Of a stretch of 64,000 bases of DNA, positions 49,201-61,700 are shown piece after piece. How positions within the stretch are numbered: position 1 is the first letter of the stretch; the number at the start of each line of letters is the position of its first letter. The stretch comes from Mesaphorura yosii. Lineage: Eukaryota > Arthropoda > Collembola > Poduromorpha > Tullbergiidae. The stretch spans positions 124,001 to 188,000 of the forward strand of contig WIXG01000122.1 of the NCBI GenBank assembly GCA_009869945.1. The letters run 5' to 3'. A model generated the notes under the pieces. It saw only the letters and a list, made by a program, of their open reading frames with translations, did no database searches and had not been told where the DNA came from. The position numbers were made by a program, and so were the translations under genes.

Positions 49201-51452
49201 TTATCATCGTCCACAATCAGAATCCAGAAAGGAAAGAACAACCTTGCTCAAGGCCCAAAACAGTGGGACTGTTTCGAAGAATGCTTTTCTTGGAATCAAA
49301 AGTCGAGAAACATCTCGCTCGGCATTTTTCCCCAGCTCGCCCTCGGATATGTGATTCCCTGCTTGTCAGTTTAGGTGCTAAGATGCAATCATAAAAATGT
49401 TCCTCAGCCAAACACTGCAATTTGAATCGGCCTCAGTACTCGTGAGCAAAACATGATTAAGCTTTTTGCGCATGGCGCATGGGAAACGTGAGCGTGAGAG
49501 TGAAATGATGATTTTGAAGGTTCATGAATTCAGTCACCTTTCAATTAAATAAATTATGGATATATGCAGGCATTGTTTGCAATTTTTTGAACCGGCATGC
49601 AAGTGCAATTTAAATCCGATGGAAAACTGTCCTCGTGTAACCCAAGCAGGTTTAAACGTTTAAAGTCTAAATTGTCGCGGTCATTGTCCATTTTCATTGC
49701 CATCAACCCAATTCGTAATTCGGTTTAAATAAAATCTAATGGAATGTTCTTTCTGTCTTAAGGAGTTAGAAAAAAAGCGAATCTGCACTTAATTACGAAA
49801 GAAATTAGCACATCGCAAGTACAATGATGTTGAAATTCTTGTAGCAAGCCGCGCTTACTCGCATAGACGCATAAATTCTAGACTTCTGACCTGTAGGGTG
49901 TCTGAGGAAACTTTTCACGTTTCACAATTCGCAAATCATCGAATCACGCCGAAATGCCAATGCAGTGCACTGTAATAGCAGTTTGCGAGGGAACGTGTAT
50001 CTCAAGGTCAGAAATTCAATCACCTTTTTGGATTTCTTTATTTAAAAGGCATCTCATGAATTTTTTACATTTTATTATAGTCGTATAATTTTGAAGCGCG
50101 CGCTTGAAGCCTTATTAATAGCATCTGGCAGCTGAAGTGAGACCAACAACATAGAAGGAACAACGCAAGACAGCTACGAAACACGAATCGCGACTTGCGA
50201 ATTTCAACGATGGCTATGACGATGAGTAATGACAGTTATTAATAATTGCTGCGTGGAGAATTTGCGGTGGTCCTCAGAGTAGTAGTTTCGTGAAATGTCA
50301 AGTTAAGCATAAGCACTGATGCGTGCGGTAATTATAATGAGCTGTCACATAGATCGCGTATGCACGAATTGGAAGTCTGCTCCTACCTTTCTTTGTTCAC
50401 TCAGAGTGCTTTATGGAGCCGGCCACTTATTCAAATGATTATTTATGATTATAGGTTTATGACGACAATAATCCTGGCGTCATCCATCCTCTGCTCTGAA
50501 TTTTGCACTCTTTACACGGTGTTACAGGAATTTTATATTCTCAAGATTTATATTTATTATGACATCCGTGAAGTATAATTTCGACTTAACATTTGCATAA
50601 TGGATGATTTTCCATACGTACAGTGGCCGTAAACTCGAAGAGCGTGCAGATTTGGTAGTCTGCATGCAATTCGGCGATAGCAATCGACGCTGCTTCCAGC
50701 CCCAGCCAATTTCGCAAAGTTTTTCAACCAAGTTTGTTGCAATCAATCAAGAATAAATTCAGTCATCGACTTCTTCCTTCCAAGAATTTAATTCCATGCG
50801 ATCAACGCACTGCAACACAGGTTGCAGCTGCTCAAACTCACAAGATCCGGCAGGCCAAACCAATTCAAGCCAGGTCAAAGTTGAGGCAAGTTCGAAGCGT
50901 CTGGAGGATAAGAAATTATGAGCGTGAACAAAGTAAAGCGGAGCTCATTACACAAGCGCTTCAACTCTGACCAGTTCCAGTATACGCATACGCAAAGGCT
51001 TACGGCCTGATGAAGCTGTGCGTTGAGCTCTTCACCGGGCCGTGCTGTGCTGTGCTGGAGAATCCCCTCAAAGACTCTCAAAACTGAGCACAAACGGGAC
51101 GTGAGCCGGAATCCAACTTTCAGTTGTAGTTGGAGAGGCGACCAGATACAAAGTAGCTGCAGCCTCTCTCGTCGACCGCTTCTGCATGCAAGCCGTACAC
51201 GTTTTGCCAGTGCACGAGTACAACCTGAGACCCTTTCTCGTGAATTTCAAAACAATCGCATTATTGTTGCTATTTTTAATCTACTTTAAGTGCATATTGC
51301 CTATTATTAAATAGTAGTGTAGTAGTAGCGAGTACAACTGGATAAGTGCAGTCAAGTGACATCAACCTCAACTGCAGCGCAACAAAACTGTAAGGCCCAC
51401 CTCGTCATGTGAATATTCAACCTGCCGGTTAGTTGACTGCGAAACAATCAGT

Positions 51453-51536
51453 ATGAACATGCCCACTGTAACTGCAATTGAATTTGATCAATTCCTGAGT
51501 CCTGAGACTTTAAGAACCCAACTAAAAGACTGCTAA
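51453..51536 (+). other. Upstream open frame before cyclin D (uORF 1)
   Basis: A 27-codon frame starting MNMPTVTAIEFDQF and ending TAA, 179 bases before the cyclin D ATG. It matters only if the transcript starts upstream of it; the transcription start is not known. Confidence 0.3.
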
Positions 51537-51582
51537 CTTAGTTTGCACTGTTAACGTTACAGTAGAAGGTTGTAGAATTAAA

Positions 51583-51612
51583 ATGAAGTACGTGAAGCTG
51601 TGTGCCAATTAA
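51583..51612 (+). other. Upstream open frame before cyclin D (uORF 2)
   Basis: A nine-codon frame (MKYVKLCAN, TAA) with an AAAATGA start context, 103 bases before the cyclin D ATG. If transcribed as 5' UTR it could lower translation of the main frame. Confidence 0.35.
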
Positions 51613-51715
51613 GGACTGAGGACGACAGTTTGGAATTGGTCGAAGAAGTTCCTGCAACTGTCAATTTGCAAAAGTGTAAGGCCAAGTTCAAGTCGTGAGG
51701 CTGTCAGACGCCAGA

Positions 51716-54700
51716 ATGGATCTGTCATGCGGGGAGGAGATGATTCCCGACTCCGGGAGTTCAGGAGAATCGGACAAAACACTGAAGGCGGAAGGTGACG
51801 AGAAGGCGGTGGATCATCCTGTTTCAGTCATGTCGCATGCCGATCCAGTACTGCTAAACGACCCACGAGTCCTGCGTAACATGCTGAGAGATGAAGAAGT
51901 CAACATGGCGAATTGCAACTACTTTAAAGTTCAACGTGATATTACACCTGACGTACGACGTACCGTGACTTCTTGGATGTTCGAGGTAGGCAGAAATTTT
52001 TCCGAAAACACATTTAAAATTATTTGATACATAGCTCCAGGGTGGCCAGAATGTTTTAGAGCGAAATGTCAAAGGAAGGTCATTTTATATAAACATAAGC
52101 GGAAGGTTAAGGTCAAAGAATGAATCGAATTGAACTAGAGCTCATCCGCCCTCGATTCATTCCATAACGTCTTTGCTTTGAGACTCATTTTGTTAGAGAT
52201 GCGAATAACTTGCAATTTTCCAGACTGTCATGGATTTGCATGACAGAAAGTGCAAATTCTGATAATGCATTCCGTTTCCTTTTGTCTGCCTTCTCTTCCC
52301 ACGGCTTGGCTTACAGACGAGATGAGACCATGAGATTTTAAGTTTTCTAGCAAGAAATTTCGTTTTTTCGCGGATCCGTCATGGAAGCAGGATTCGAATT
52401 ATAAAATTAATCGGAATACGATTAAATTGAATTTAAATCCACCGCATTGGCTTTCCCTTGGAATTTGATTTCATGCCTCGTAAATTGAGCTCGAGTTATT
52501 GAATTGGAAAATCACGGATGCCAGAATCTTTGTTCGATGCCCAATCCGATCTGGTACTCGAACTCGCGTCTCACTTTACAATTACAATGCAATTTTCTAA
52601 ATAAAATCACACAACTTCATTTGGCGATTCGCATGGGACGATTTTTACGGCAATAAAACGATTACGCGATCGTGCTTCGCAAAATGAGTAAAAAAAAATT
52701 GGCGTTGCGAAAAAGTCTTGTTTAGAATTCCATTTCTCTTCATTGTTCTCTAGATTGCTTTGTTCTCTTCTCTTAATTCTGAGTGTTCTGAGCCCCTGCT
52801 TGAGTTGTGCAAGTTTTCTGTAGTCACCAAGTGGAACCGTTTTCATTACCAACACGACATCGACATCCTTCTTCCTCCCAACCCGGCTATTCGCTGTTGG
52901 TCTGAGTCGGTAGTATTATGTAATTTACTTATTAGTAGAGTCGTTCTTATATCAAATTACTTTAATCCTGTCTTGAAGTTGAAAACTTGGCACGAGCACG
53001 ACACGACAGAAGTAGAGCAGGAAGAGTGGAAGTGGAAACATTGTTGAGTCGGTCGTACACAGTCTTTTGTGTCCGTGCAACAGTAACACGACCATGCTCA
53101 GCCCAAATCCATTGCCTTTGCCTTTGTAGAAGTGTTCGCACGCACTTTTATGCATATCCGAATTAATGCTAATTGCCATTGCCCGTCTTTTTCTAATTCC
53201 AGGTCTGCGAGGAGGATAAATTCTCCGAAAACGTGTTCTTATGTGCTGTAAACTATTTGGATCGATACTTGACTATTGAACAAGTTAATCTACAACAAGT
53301 TCAATTACTTGGTGCTGTATGTATAATGATAAGTGCGAAATGGTGTGGCGATTATATCAGCGCAGAGCGTCTAAGTCTTTACACCGACTCCAGCTGCGAG
53401 GCCCAAAAGATTCTGGTAAGTCTGCAGTTTGCAAATTTTAACTTTCTCTTCTCACTTTGTCTTTCTGAGCGGAGTCACTTGACACTTGCGACTTTTCCTC
53501 TCCGCGCGCGTGGTGCTTTCTAAAGCAGGAAAAGGAAATCACTTTCTAATTGCATTACTCTGATTAGGATATGCTCCGAGTTCATTAGCACGACGCGGTA
53601 CGTCAAAGCGGAAAGCTTCTCGAGTTTTAAGTACGTGAGATAAGGCTGAGTGCGTGTTCTGCAGCCGCATCAATTGAATTATGCACAAGTTGTTGATTGA
53701 ATCATGCAGGGCTGAGAGCAAAGTTCAATCATGTATAATGCAGCAGTATCTTGAATCTCAACTCTCTTTGCCAGCAGCCTGTGACTGCGTCAAGCCGAGC
53801 CGAGAAAAGAGCTTTCTTTTCTTCTCGATGTTATTTGTTATTGTTGTGCCGTGCTCGGCTCCTCATGAAGAGAATTTAAAAGTTGAGAAGTTCTGACTGA
53901 CTCTATCGTAATGCACTTGAATGATTTTATAAATGACCCCTCCATACACTGCGTCAGCAGTCAAGTCACTCGCTATTCAATCCTTTTTGTTATCACTATC
54001 GCACAAAAATCAGTTTGTCATAAAAGTAATTGTGTCTCACTGTTGAAGTGATCGGCATGGTCGCAGTGCAGAGTTCGCGTACGCGAATTCTTAATTTGTT
54101 TGGACTGCTCCACTGCTGCATGCCGCCGCTCCCGGACTCTGCATTTTGCATGTATGACAAGATACACTGACACTGACGCTGACGATATTGGTCAGATTTG
54201 AATGAATGATGAAAATGTAGAATTTCTGCCTTATCGGCAATTCTGCACCGCACCGCCAACATACAAACGGAGACACGCACTTAAAATATTAACCTTACTT
54301 CGTAATCCGTATGCGTATGTAAATGAAATGTATAGTCGCAGTTTCGACAGATCGCATTTGTTGTTGTTTACTTTTTGTGGAGGCGAGGATGTGATGCTCC
54401 TGTCGCTGCCTCGTCTCGTCGATCGTCTCGGACTGCATGGAGAAAGAGGAAGGACGTTCACATCGTGTCCGTGTCTTGTCTGTGTCTGGCCTGTTTCTGA
54501 TACAGTTTTTTGTTTTTGTCAAAATTCATATTCGTAGTCGTATTTCGTAAGTTTCATGTTGAGAAAGGTCTGGCGCACATGTTTTCATTCACAAACTGAA
54601 GATCTCTTCGCAGGAATTTGATTTGAGTTTTTTTACAGTAAATCTTCGGCAGTGTTGTTCCACGACCAGACCCAATGTCAGATTAAGTTTTCCGGTCCCG

Positions 54701-57700
54701 GAAGAGCGATACAAATTATTTCCCATTCATAACTTCATAAGTCGGTTGCTGTCGAATGTCGGCCGGCGGTGTGACGATGTGGTCGACCACCACACAGAAT
54801 GCAGAAGTGTAAAGTCATTATGGGATCGAGAGTCTGAAGAGTGCTCCGTTTCAATGATGAGGATCAGTCCTTGATTCAAGAGTCCACAGTCAATAGTTGA
54901 ATCAAGTCTTATTTATAAGTTTACGATTTGGCTTGATGATTTCAATAGTTGGGTCAGATCGTGATTAATGATGGCGATGGCAGGCAGGCAAAAGAGCAAG
55001 AGCGGTTGAGCAACTTGCAACTCCTTCCGCCAGCCAGGGAGTATTTTACTATTGAATTTTTCCAAACAAGGTGGTTTATTAAAGACGGACACAATGCCTT
55101 TTCCAAGCTTGGCTTAGGTGCAGGCGACCGCGACACTTGTTGATTTCATTTTCATGTCTGGAAGGACGTCTTGCCAAGGAATCAGTGCCAAACACTACAA
55201 ACTTTTTACTTCTCACGTTATGAGTGTGAAATGCCGCACACCTTTGTTCATCGGACCAGAATCGGACCTTCTTCTTCCCTAGCCTGTCTTATGGAGTTTT
55301 GCACAATACAGCTCAGATCGATAACGAACTACATTCTACAATGCTCGAAAATAAGAAAGGCTAATGGTCATCATTTTGTAATTCTTTACTTTAGTCGCGG
55401 CCCTTTCTGTTGACCCATTCACCTTTGTCATGAAGCAGCGCATGCAAATTATCGTCAGCTTTCATACCCCTTCCACCAAAAATAGAATTTTCTTAGGAAA
55501 ATCCACGCGACACGGCGCAAAGAATTGAGGTGATGAGTAAAAAAAAAAGCAAAGCATCAAGTAACAAGCACGGAGGTGCGTGAAGGCCACACAGAGTCGA
55601 ACGACCCCAATCCATATCATTACTCGGAACATCTCAATTGTCCAGCGCCATAAATGTCATGAATTGTTGGGGGTTAATAATACTAATTCTGGCAGAGCAA
55701 AAAAAGTTGTTTGCGATCACCCACGGCAGGTTTTCCTTACGAAGTATTTCGAAATAGAAATTACAGCTTACACAACAAGCACCTTTACGTAAGACTCTTG
55801 CAGCTCGTAGACGTAATTCTCAAGTATTACTGAATTTACGTCTTTCTCGGCTGCTGAGGCCTCGGCCTCGCGCTGTCTCCCTGAGTACTCAACTCAACAA
55901 AGTCACGATAATGCAAATGAGCGGTTGTAGGCTCCTCCGAAGCTCTTGCACTGATTATTAAACGGTAGCCGGAATTTCCGTAATCGCGTGAGCGTGAAAC
56001 TATTGGTTTTGTTGTGGCTCTGCCCTGGCCCTTAAACTTTCTGGGTCATAATGCGCACGATGTATCAAAAATGCGTTATGCGTGTTATTAGGTCATGACC
56101 TTCTGAGTTCGGCATGACCACGGCGAGTTCACGCCGTCTCACCTTTTCATTTTCTCCACACTTCATAGTGTATTTTTTATTCTTCCTCCTCTGAGAAATA
56201 TTACCCCGTAAAGATGATTACCTCAGTCAGACGTTTTGTCTTCCCTCGACTCTTCCAGGTTGACGACTTAATTTTTATGTAATAAGTTACTGTTGTTCCC
56301 TGCCTCCGAGTGGTCGGTCGCCTCCAACCCGAGACAAAGCCAGGTCCATTAAAATATTAAATGACCTCTCAAAATCTCCGTTGTGTGAAAGAATCGCATC
56401 ATAAAAAATTTATGTTTTGTCAAAGGAATCTTTCTTTTATTGTTCTCGTCCTTTGAGAGCCGTTTCCACTTTTGACTAGCACTTCTGCTCTGCACTGGCC
56501 TGACTTTTGCTCAAAACCTAAAACATGAAAGGCACTTTCCATTCCAAGAAGCACTTCAGCGTTCAGCATCCTCGACTAGACTCATAGCCGTAGCTGTAAA
56601 ACCCAAATCAAATAGCTGATCTCGAGTGGAACAGGGCAGAAGCGGAATGCAGAAGCAGCTCGACCGTTTGAACCGACAGCCGAGCAGTTTTATAGTGAGC
56701 TCTCGTAAAACTGCTCACTTTATTGCCTTGCCATTCCTGAACTGAACTGCGCTTGAAGCTTGACCTGACTTGGAGCCGACCTTTTTCAACACCTCTTTCG
56801 TCCGTGTCGGTCCTTGACTGTCTTCATTTTCTGTCAGAATGAAAGACATGTGAGTGGTTTACTGCCCTGGTCTGTCCTCACTCAATAGTCACCGTGACCG
56901 TCGTGGTGGTGGATAGACTTCTCTTTAAAAATGGACGCTCGATCGAAATTCTGATATGTTTGATTGAAAATGTACATTTTGCATCACCTCAGACTTTTGG
57001 GGAAAGTAGAATAGACTTTAACGAGTTTAACAGGCACGAACACTGCGAAAATGTTTTAGTGAAGGCAGCATTCTGGTGAGGGTTTCTGCGCTGCGCACTT
57101 GTTGAGTCCAAACTCAAACCCTTCACATTGCTAAGCTGAGCTTTAGCTTTTTGTGTCTGTTAATGCTACTTCTCCAGGCTTTTTAATTCTACATTTTTAC
57201 AGTATTTTAAATCATTTTCTAATCACACCGTAGCCCTCAGCGCTTGTCTTTTCTTCATCCTCGAACTACGTGAGCCGTCTGCGAGAGATTTGACAGGGAA
57301 AGCTTCACGATTCGCGAAATCATTTGCTGCTGAAGTTTGTGGCCTTCCAGGCATCTTTTGCAATTCGCATGGGCTTGCATGTCAAGATATGAGATACAGA
57401 AAGTTGTCTGTACATTGGGCTTATAAGCCCAGGCCTTCTCAGTTGCTCGTTGTGGAGTAAATCGGAGTAAATGAACGGAGCGATTATTATGCTTAATGTT
57501 ACAGGCAAAATGCGACTGCAACTGCGAGAATCCGTATCTGTCTTCCAGCTCCAGCATCAGTTCATGTGATGTGAAGTTGACGTAATAAATATGCAGATTA
57601 AGTATTCATCTCCATTGCTCTGCGCCACAGCTACAGCATCCAGACATCCAGCAGCAGATTGCAGAAGCGACCAGGAGAACTTAGTTTTTATGTTAATGCA

Positions 57701-58724
57701 TGACAAATACAAATGTTAATGTTAAATACGGGCTTGGACTCTGCGTGGCTGGCTACTTCTGTTAATGCACACGAATGAGTCGATACTCGAATATTACCAA
57801 TTACACAAGTCTTGAGTGGCTGATTCTGATGTACCACAATACGAGCTCAGGTTGCAGCAGCAGCAAAGGGTTAGCTGCATGCATGTTTGCTTAGTTAAAC
57901 AAAGTTATTAAAATGCATGCACAGAAATATGTATTCAAATGTAAATGTTTGCGGAACAGGCAAAACTCATCACATCGCGACTCAAAAGTGTTTCGTTTAA
58001 TCGTACTTATAAAAAGTAAACTTTTCAAGTGGAAAATGAATAAAATCCTACGACTGAGCACTGAACTGTAAAGTTATCGTCGTCGTGTTTCCAATTTGAG
58101 GTTAAAAGGCAGGCAGGCCATACGCCTGGATCAAAACATGCATCAGCATCATAGAAATTCGAAATCGTCCTTTCACAGAGTCGTCGTGTATTTCATCCGC
58201 TGCTGTTGTGGATTGTGGAGGCTTTAGATTAGGATACCAGCCTAATCAAATGCAATTCCTTCACTCGTATCGTTATCGAGCTCAGATTGCAACTCGCGGT
58301 TCATTGTACCGATGAGCTGACGAGGGCACTTGCAGCCTCTGAACGTATCAGGTCATGCACTCGTCTGTCTCGCCTGAGATCTTGGCAAACGGTAACACTT
58401 CAACCTTCCGAATTGCAAAAAGGAAAGCACGAGCACGGCTTTGTACGTATTTAACTGGAGAGCGATGAACGATTGCGAGTCGCGACTTCGATTTGCGAAT
58501 TAAGTATGGGTCAATGTTCAAATGGCAAATGTTAATTTGCATCTAATATTATGCATTTCAGGAGTGGGAGCTCATGGTTCTTGGGAAACTGAAATGGGAC
58601 ACATTCTTCGTAACTCCGTCCGATTTTGTAGATCACCTTCTTCCGAAACTGGATTGCGGGATCACGTGGGACGAGAAGATAATAAAAGATAAAACCAAAA
58701 CGTACATCGCGTACTGTGCTACAG
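51716..58724 (+). CDS. CycD: G1/S-specific cyclin D, N-terminal exons (partial)
   Basis: Regulatory partner of Cdk4/6 that drives Rb phosphorylation in G1. Exons: 51716-51985, 53203-53415, 58562-58724; joins are phase 0, 0 and then 1, giving 215 residues before the gene leaves the window. The start is MDLSCGEE; L3-S-C-G-E7 fits the LxCxE Rb-binding motif at the D-type cyclin N-terminus. The cyclin box follows: VLRNMLRDEE (human cyclin D1 has VLRAMLKAEE), WMFEVCEE, NYLDRYLTIEQV, QLLGAVCIMISAKWC, LSLYTDSS, EWELMVLGKLKWD, and TPSDFVDHLLPKL. The second cyclin fold and PEST tail must lie beyond base 64000. Introns are 1217, 5146 and over 5270 bases, unlike the short introns of KDM5 and GMPPB. Two small upstream ATG frames precede the start. 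Confidence 0.96.
56682..56716. repeat. Perfect 11-bp inverted repeat in cyclin D intron 2
   Basis: GAGCAGTTTTA (56682-56692) and its exact complement TAAAACTGCTC (56706-56716) are separated by 13 bases. It would form a small hairpin in DNA or in the pre-mRNA. It is too short for a typical miRNA precursor. Confidence 0.6.
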
Positions 58725-61700
58725 GTAAGCCCTAAGACTCCGCCACCGTCAAATCAAATTCCTTATTTACCTGTGCTTTTTCTTTTACTTCTTTTACTTT
58801 GCATTGCGCATTGCGTTCTTTGAATCCATTATTTTAATGAATTGTGGTACACTTCAGCACTGGATTGAGGTTGAGCTTAAAATTGTCAGTAAAGTTCGTC
58901 AAGTGATGAAAGCCTTTCTTTCCCGTCACGATTCCGAAAATACTTTTGTCATTTTATGGCCCAGTTATTCTGCCCCGCATCGCGACGCGGTTAAAAAGAC
59001 GCATTCTCAAAGACTTTCCTTTCCATCAAAGCGAATAAGCGAAGCGACGAACGGGAAACATGATGACATCATGAAAAATAAGAACAATTGAATCTTCTCG
59101 CCTGTCTTCGCCTTTGCATTCGTCTTCTAATTGTCATCGGTCTTTTTCCGCATCTGGCAGTAGTCAAAGAGGCGGAAACGAATTTTGAAGAACGCTGGAA
59201 CAATTGAGCCGTTCTGTTTTAATGCGCGTAGTCAAAACCTGCGTGTGTGCAACAAATTGATTATCCATAAAAGATGCGGAGGCAGAGAGGGCAAGCAGAC
59301 GCAGAGTGGTTGTGATTGTCTGCATTGTACCAGCGTCATTGTTTGTCGTCCGCCTGAGAGGACAACAGCTGGACGGGCAATATTTTGACCTCCAACACGA
59401 GTGAATGAAGAACCATTCATACAGCATTTATTTCTACCTTTATCTGAGCAGAAATTTATAGTTATTGACGACGAGAGCCGGTGATACTCGCAAAACTTGT
59501 AATTAAATTGAACTTGATGCTTGGTACGTGACAAAACATTTGCATCTTCGTCTCAAATTGATTTTACATGCGCGTCCGGTCATACGCTTCGCTTTCTTTT
59601 GTCTCTGGCAGCCAAACCAGATTCTCGAGAGAGAAGATGAGAGTTTTTGTGGTCAAACGCCGAATGGTCACGACGGGCGGGGTCGATTCTTCTTCTTTCA
59701 TGATTAAGACTTGCGAGTCGCGACTTTTGTCAAGAAAATTGTGTTTAAACAGTGCATGTTGCGGCTGCTGTTGCAAGTTAAATAACATCTTAAGAGTGTA
59801 ACAGGTGGTACAGATTAATAACTCGTATTCTGCGCTGGTCGGCCGAGATCATGTAATGTAATTACGTCTGGGCTGCCGTCTGCCAAATGGATCTGGTATA
59901 ACACAGCACGAACAGAGTAGACACAGGCATTTATTAAATATTCAGAAAAAATTGCACTCACAACCCGCAACAGGTAGATGGCTTCAAGAATGTGCGCAAT
60001 CTGCATCTTTCTCCTTTGATTGCATGCCGCATAAATTATCTCGCTCTCTTTCTCTGCCGGAGCAGAAGCGTAATTCTTAAGTCCAAAGATGAAGATCTCT
60101 AGATTTATTTCGCCACGATAAATTATTGTAATGCGGATAGATTTTGAAACTACAGAGAAGACGAACACGAACACATGTTCCACAAACTCAATTACCTCCA
60201 AAGTATTCTGCCTTCGTGATCTCCCGGCTGTGGCTGACCGTACGTGTGCTCAGTGCTCATTGCTCAGCCAGAGCGGAGCGTTGGTACCGAAATTTATTTT
60301 TTAAAAAGTCGACTTTCGCATATTGCATTGCGTCCCGTCAAAAGCCGCACGTAACAAGATCAATCACGGCGCGACCGGGAACGACGAGAGCCAGGCGAGA
60401 GAATCACATCTGTGTAATTGTAATTAGAATGCTAAATATTTTGTGAGGTCCTTGCATCTTAAGCAGCAGGCACGGCCGGTACAAGTTTGCCGTTGCGATT
60501 GCCATTTTCCTTGAACGGCCTAAGCCGTAATTTAGAACCTGACGAAGATGCTAGAGGTTAATGCAAACAATTATAATTACTCCGGCCATCTGCGCTCTGT
60601 TTGCGTGCCTGTGCTGCCCTTCGCCTGAACGTAAAATAGTAGACGACAGTGAGTGTGCTGAAGGAAATCACAGCGTAATCCCAAGCATTGGCCGCAGCCA
60701 ATTCCTGTATAATTTATAAATTAATCGGAGCACCGCACATCCTGATAAAGAGGAGGAATCTGACTGGGTGGAGCAGCAATGAATGATTAAGCACCGTCCA
60801 GAAGAGCTGTTCGTAGTGAATGAACATTTAATAAAATAATCGTACTCGTACACTCAGTCGGGGAGTGAGTTTGTAGCCGGAAGGAACCTGGTAAACTCAT
60901 GCATGCGTCCATGCGTGGAGTATCAAAATCTCGAGGCCTGACCTTATTAAAAGTAGAGCCTTCAGTTCACTTGCACGTGGTCGAAAGTCGAGGAAACTGA
61001 AACTGGGTCACGAGGGCACTCGTATTACAAGTTGTAATTTATATAAAATCATATTTCACATTCGGGGCAATCCTGTTATTTTATGCAAATTACCGTCTTC
61101 GTTTCTTCGGGGCTTTCTCCGTTCTCTGTTGAAGCCAGTCAGTCAGTCGACTCAAGCGCACTTGTGAAGCACACGAACAAGATGTGTACAAATTGAGTGC
61201 TCGGCACAAGATGATATCGTGCACTGGAGAAGAGATCCGTTAACCACGCGTTGCTTACAGCAAATAACGTTTTCAAAGTCCAGTTCGGACGAGACGAGAT
61301 TTGAATAAATCAAATGCAGAGAGCAAGATGCGAGTTGAAGATGGAAGATGCGGGTGTTGAAGAATTTGTATAAAATAAAAATTAGACACGGTTCATGATT
61401 TTCAGCTTCAGGGAGTCCGTCGGTGTAGAAACGGAATATTCAGTCATGCAATCGGCAGGACGACTGGCTGACCCACGTATTTACAATACACAAATTACCG
61501 TTAGAAGGAATGTCGAGGATGAGATGAGATACAATTTTTCTAATTGTAGAGTGAATCTCAGCATTTCACAATCCACCGGATATCTAAGGACCTTGTACAT
61601 ACGCGTACTACGTTTATCTACTTTCTCCACGTTCGCATTTTATTTTGGCTCCTTGTGGGAATGGAATGGAATCGTTTCTCAACGTGAATCACCCGGATTT

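Larger units (their letters stand above)
34449..51452. other. Gene desert between protease homolog and cyclin D
   Basis: About 17 kb with no recognisable exon. The two longest open frames (44247-44885 and 46519-47088, both minus strand, 212 and 189 codons) have no known motif and no splice-linked neighbours. Short tracts seen: CTG at 39378-39390, CTTCAG times three at 39781-39798, CTG times seven at 44002-44022, GCCT times four at 46237-46252. The region may hold cyclin D or protease enhancers or non-coding RNA genes, but nothing in the sequence shows this directly. Confidence 0.4.

Noticed and set aside
56819-56860. miR-71-like seed TGAAAGACATG in a small hairpin
   Set aside because: Identity to miR-71 ends after about 11 bases and the hairpin is only about ten pairs with a short loop.
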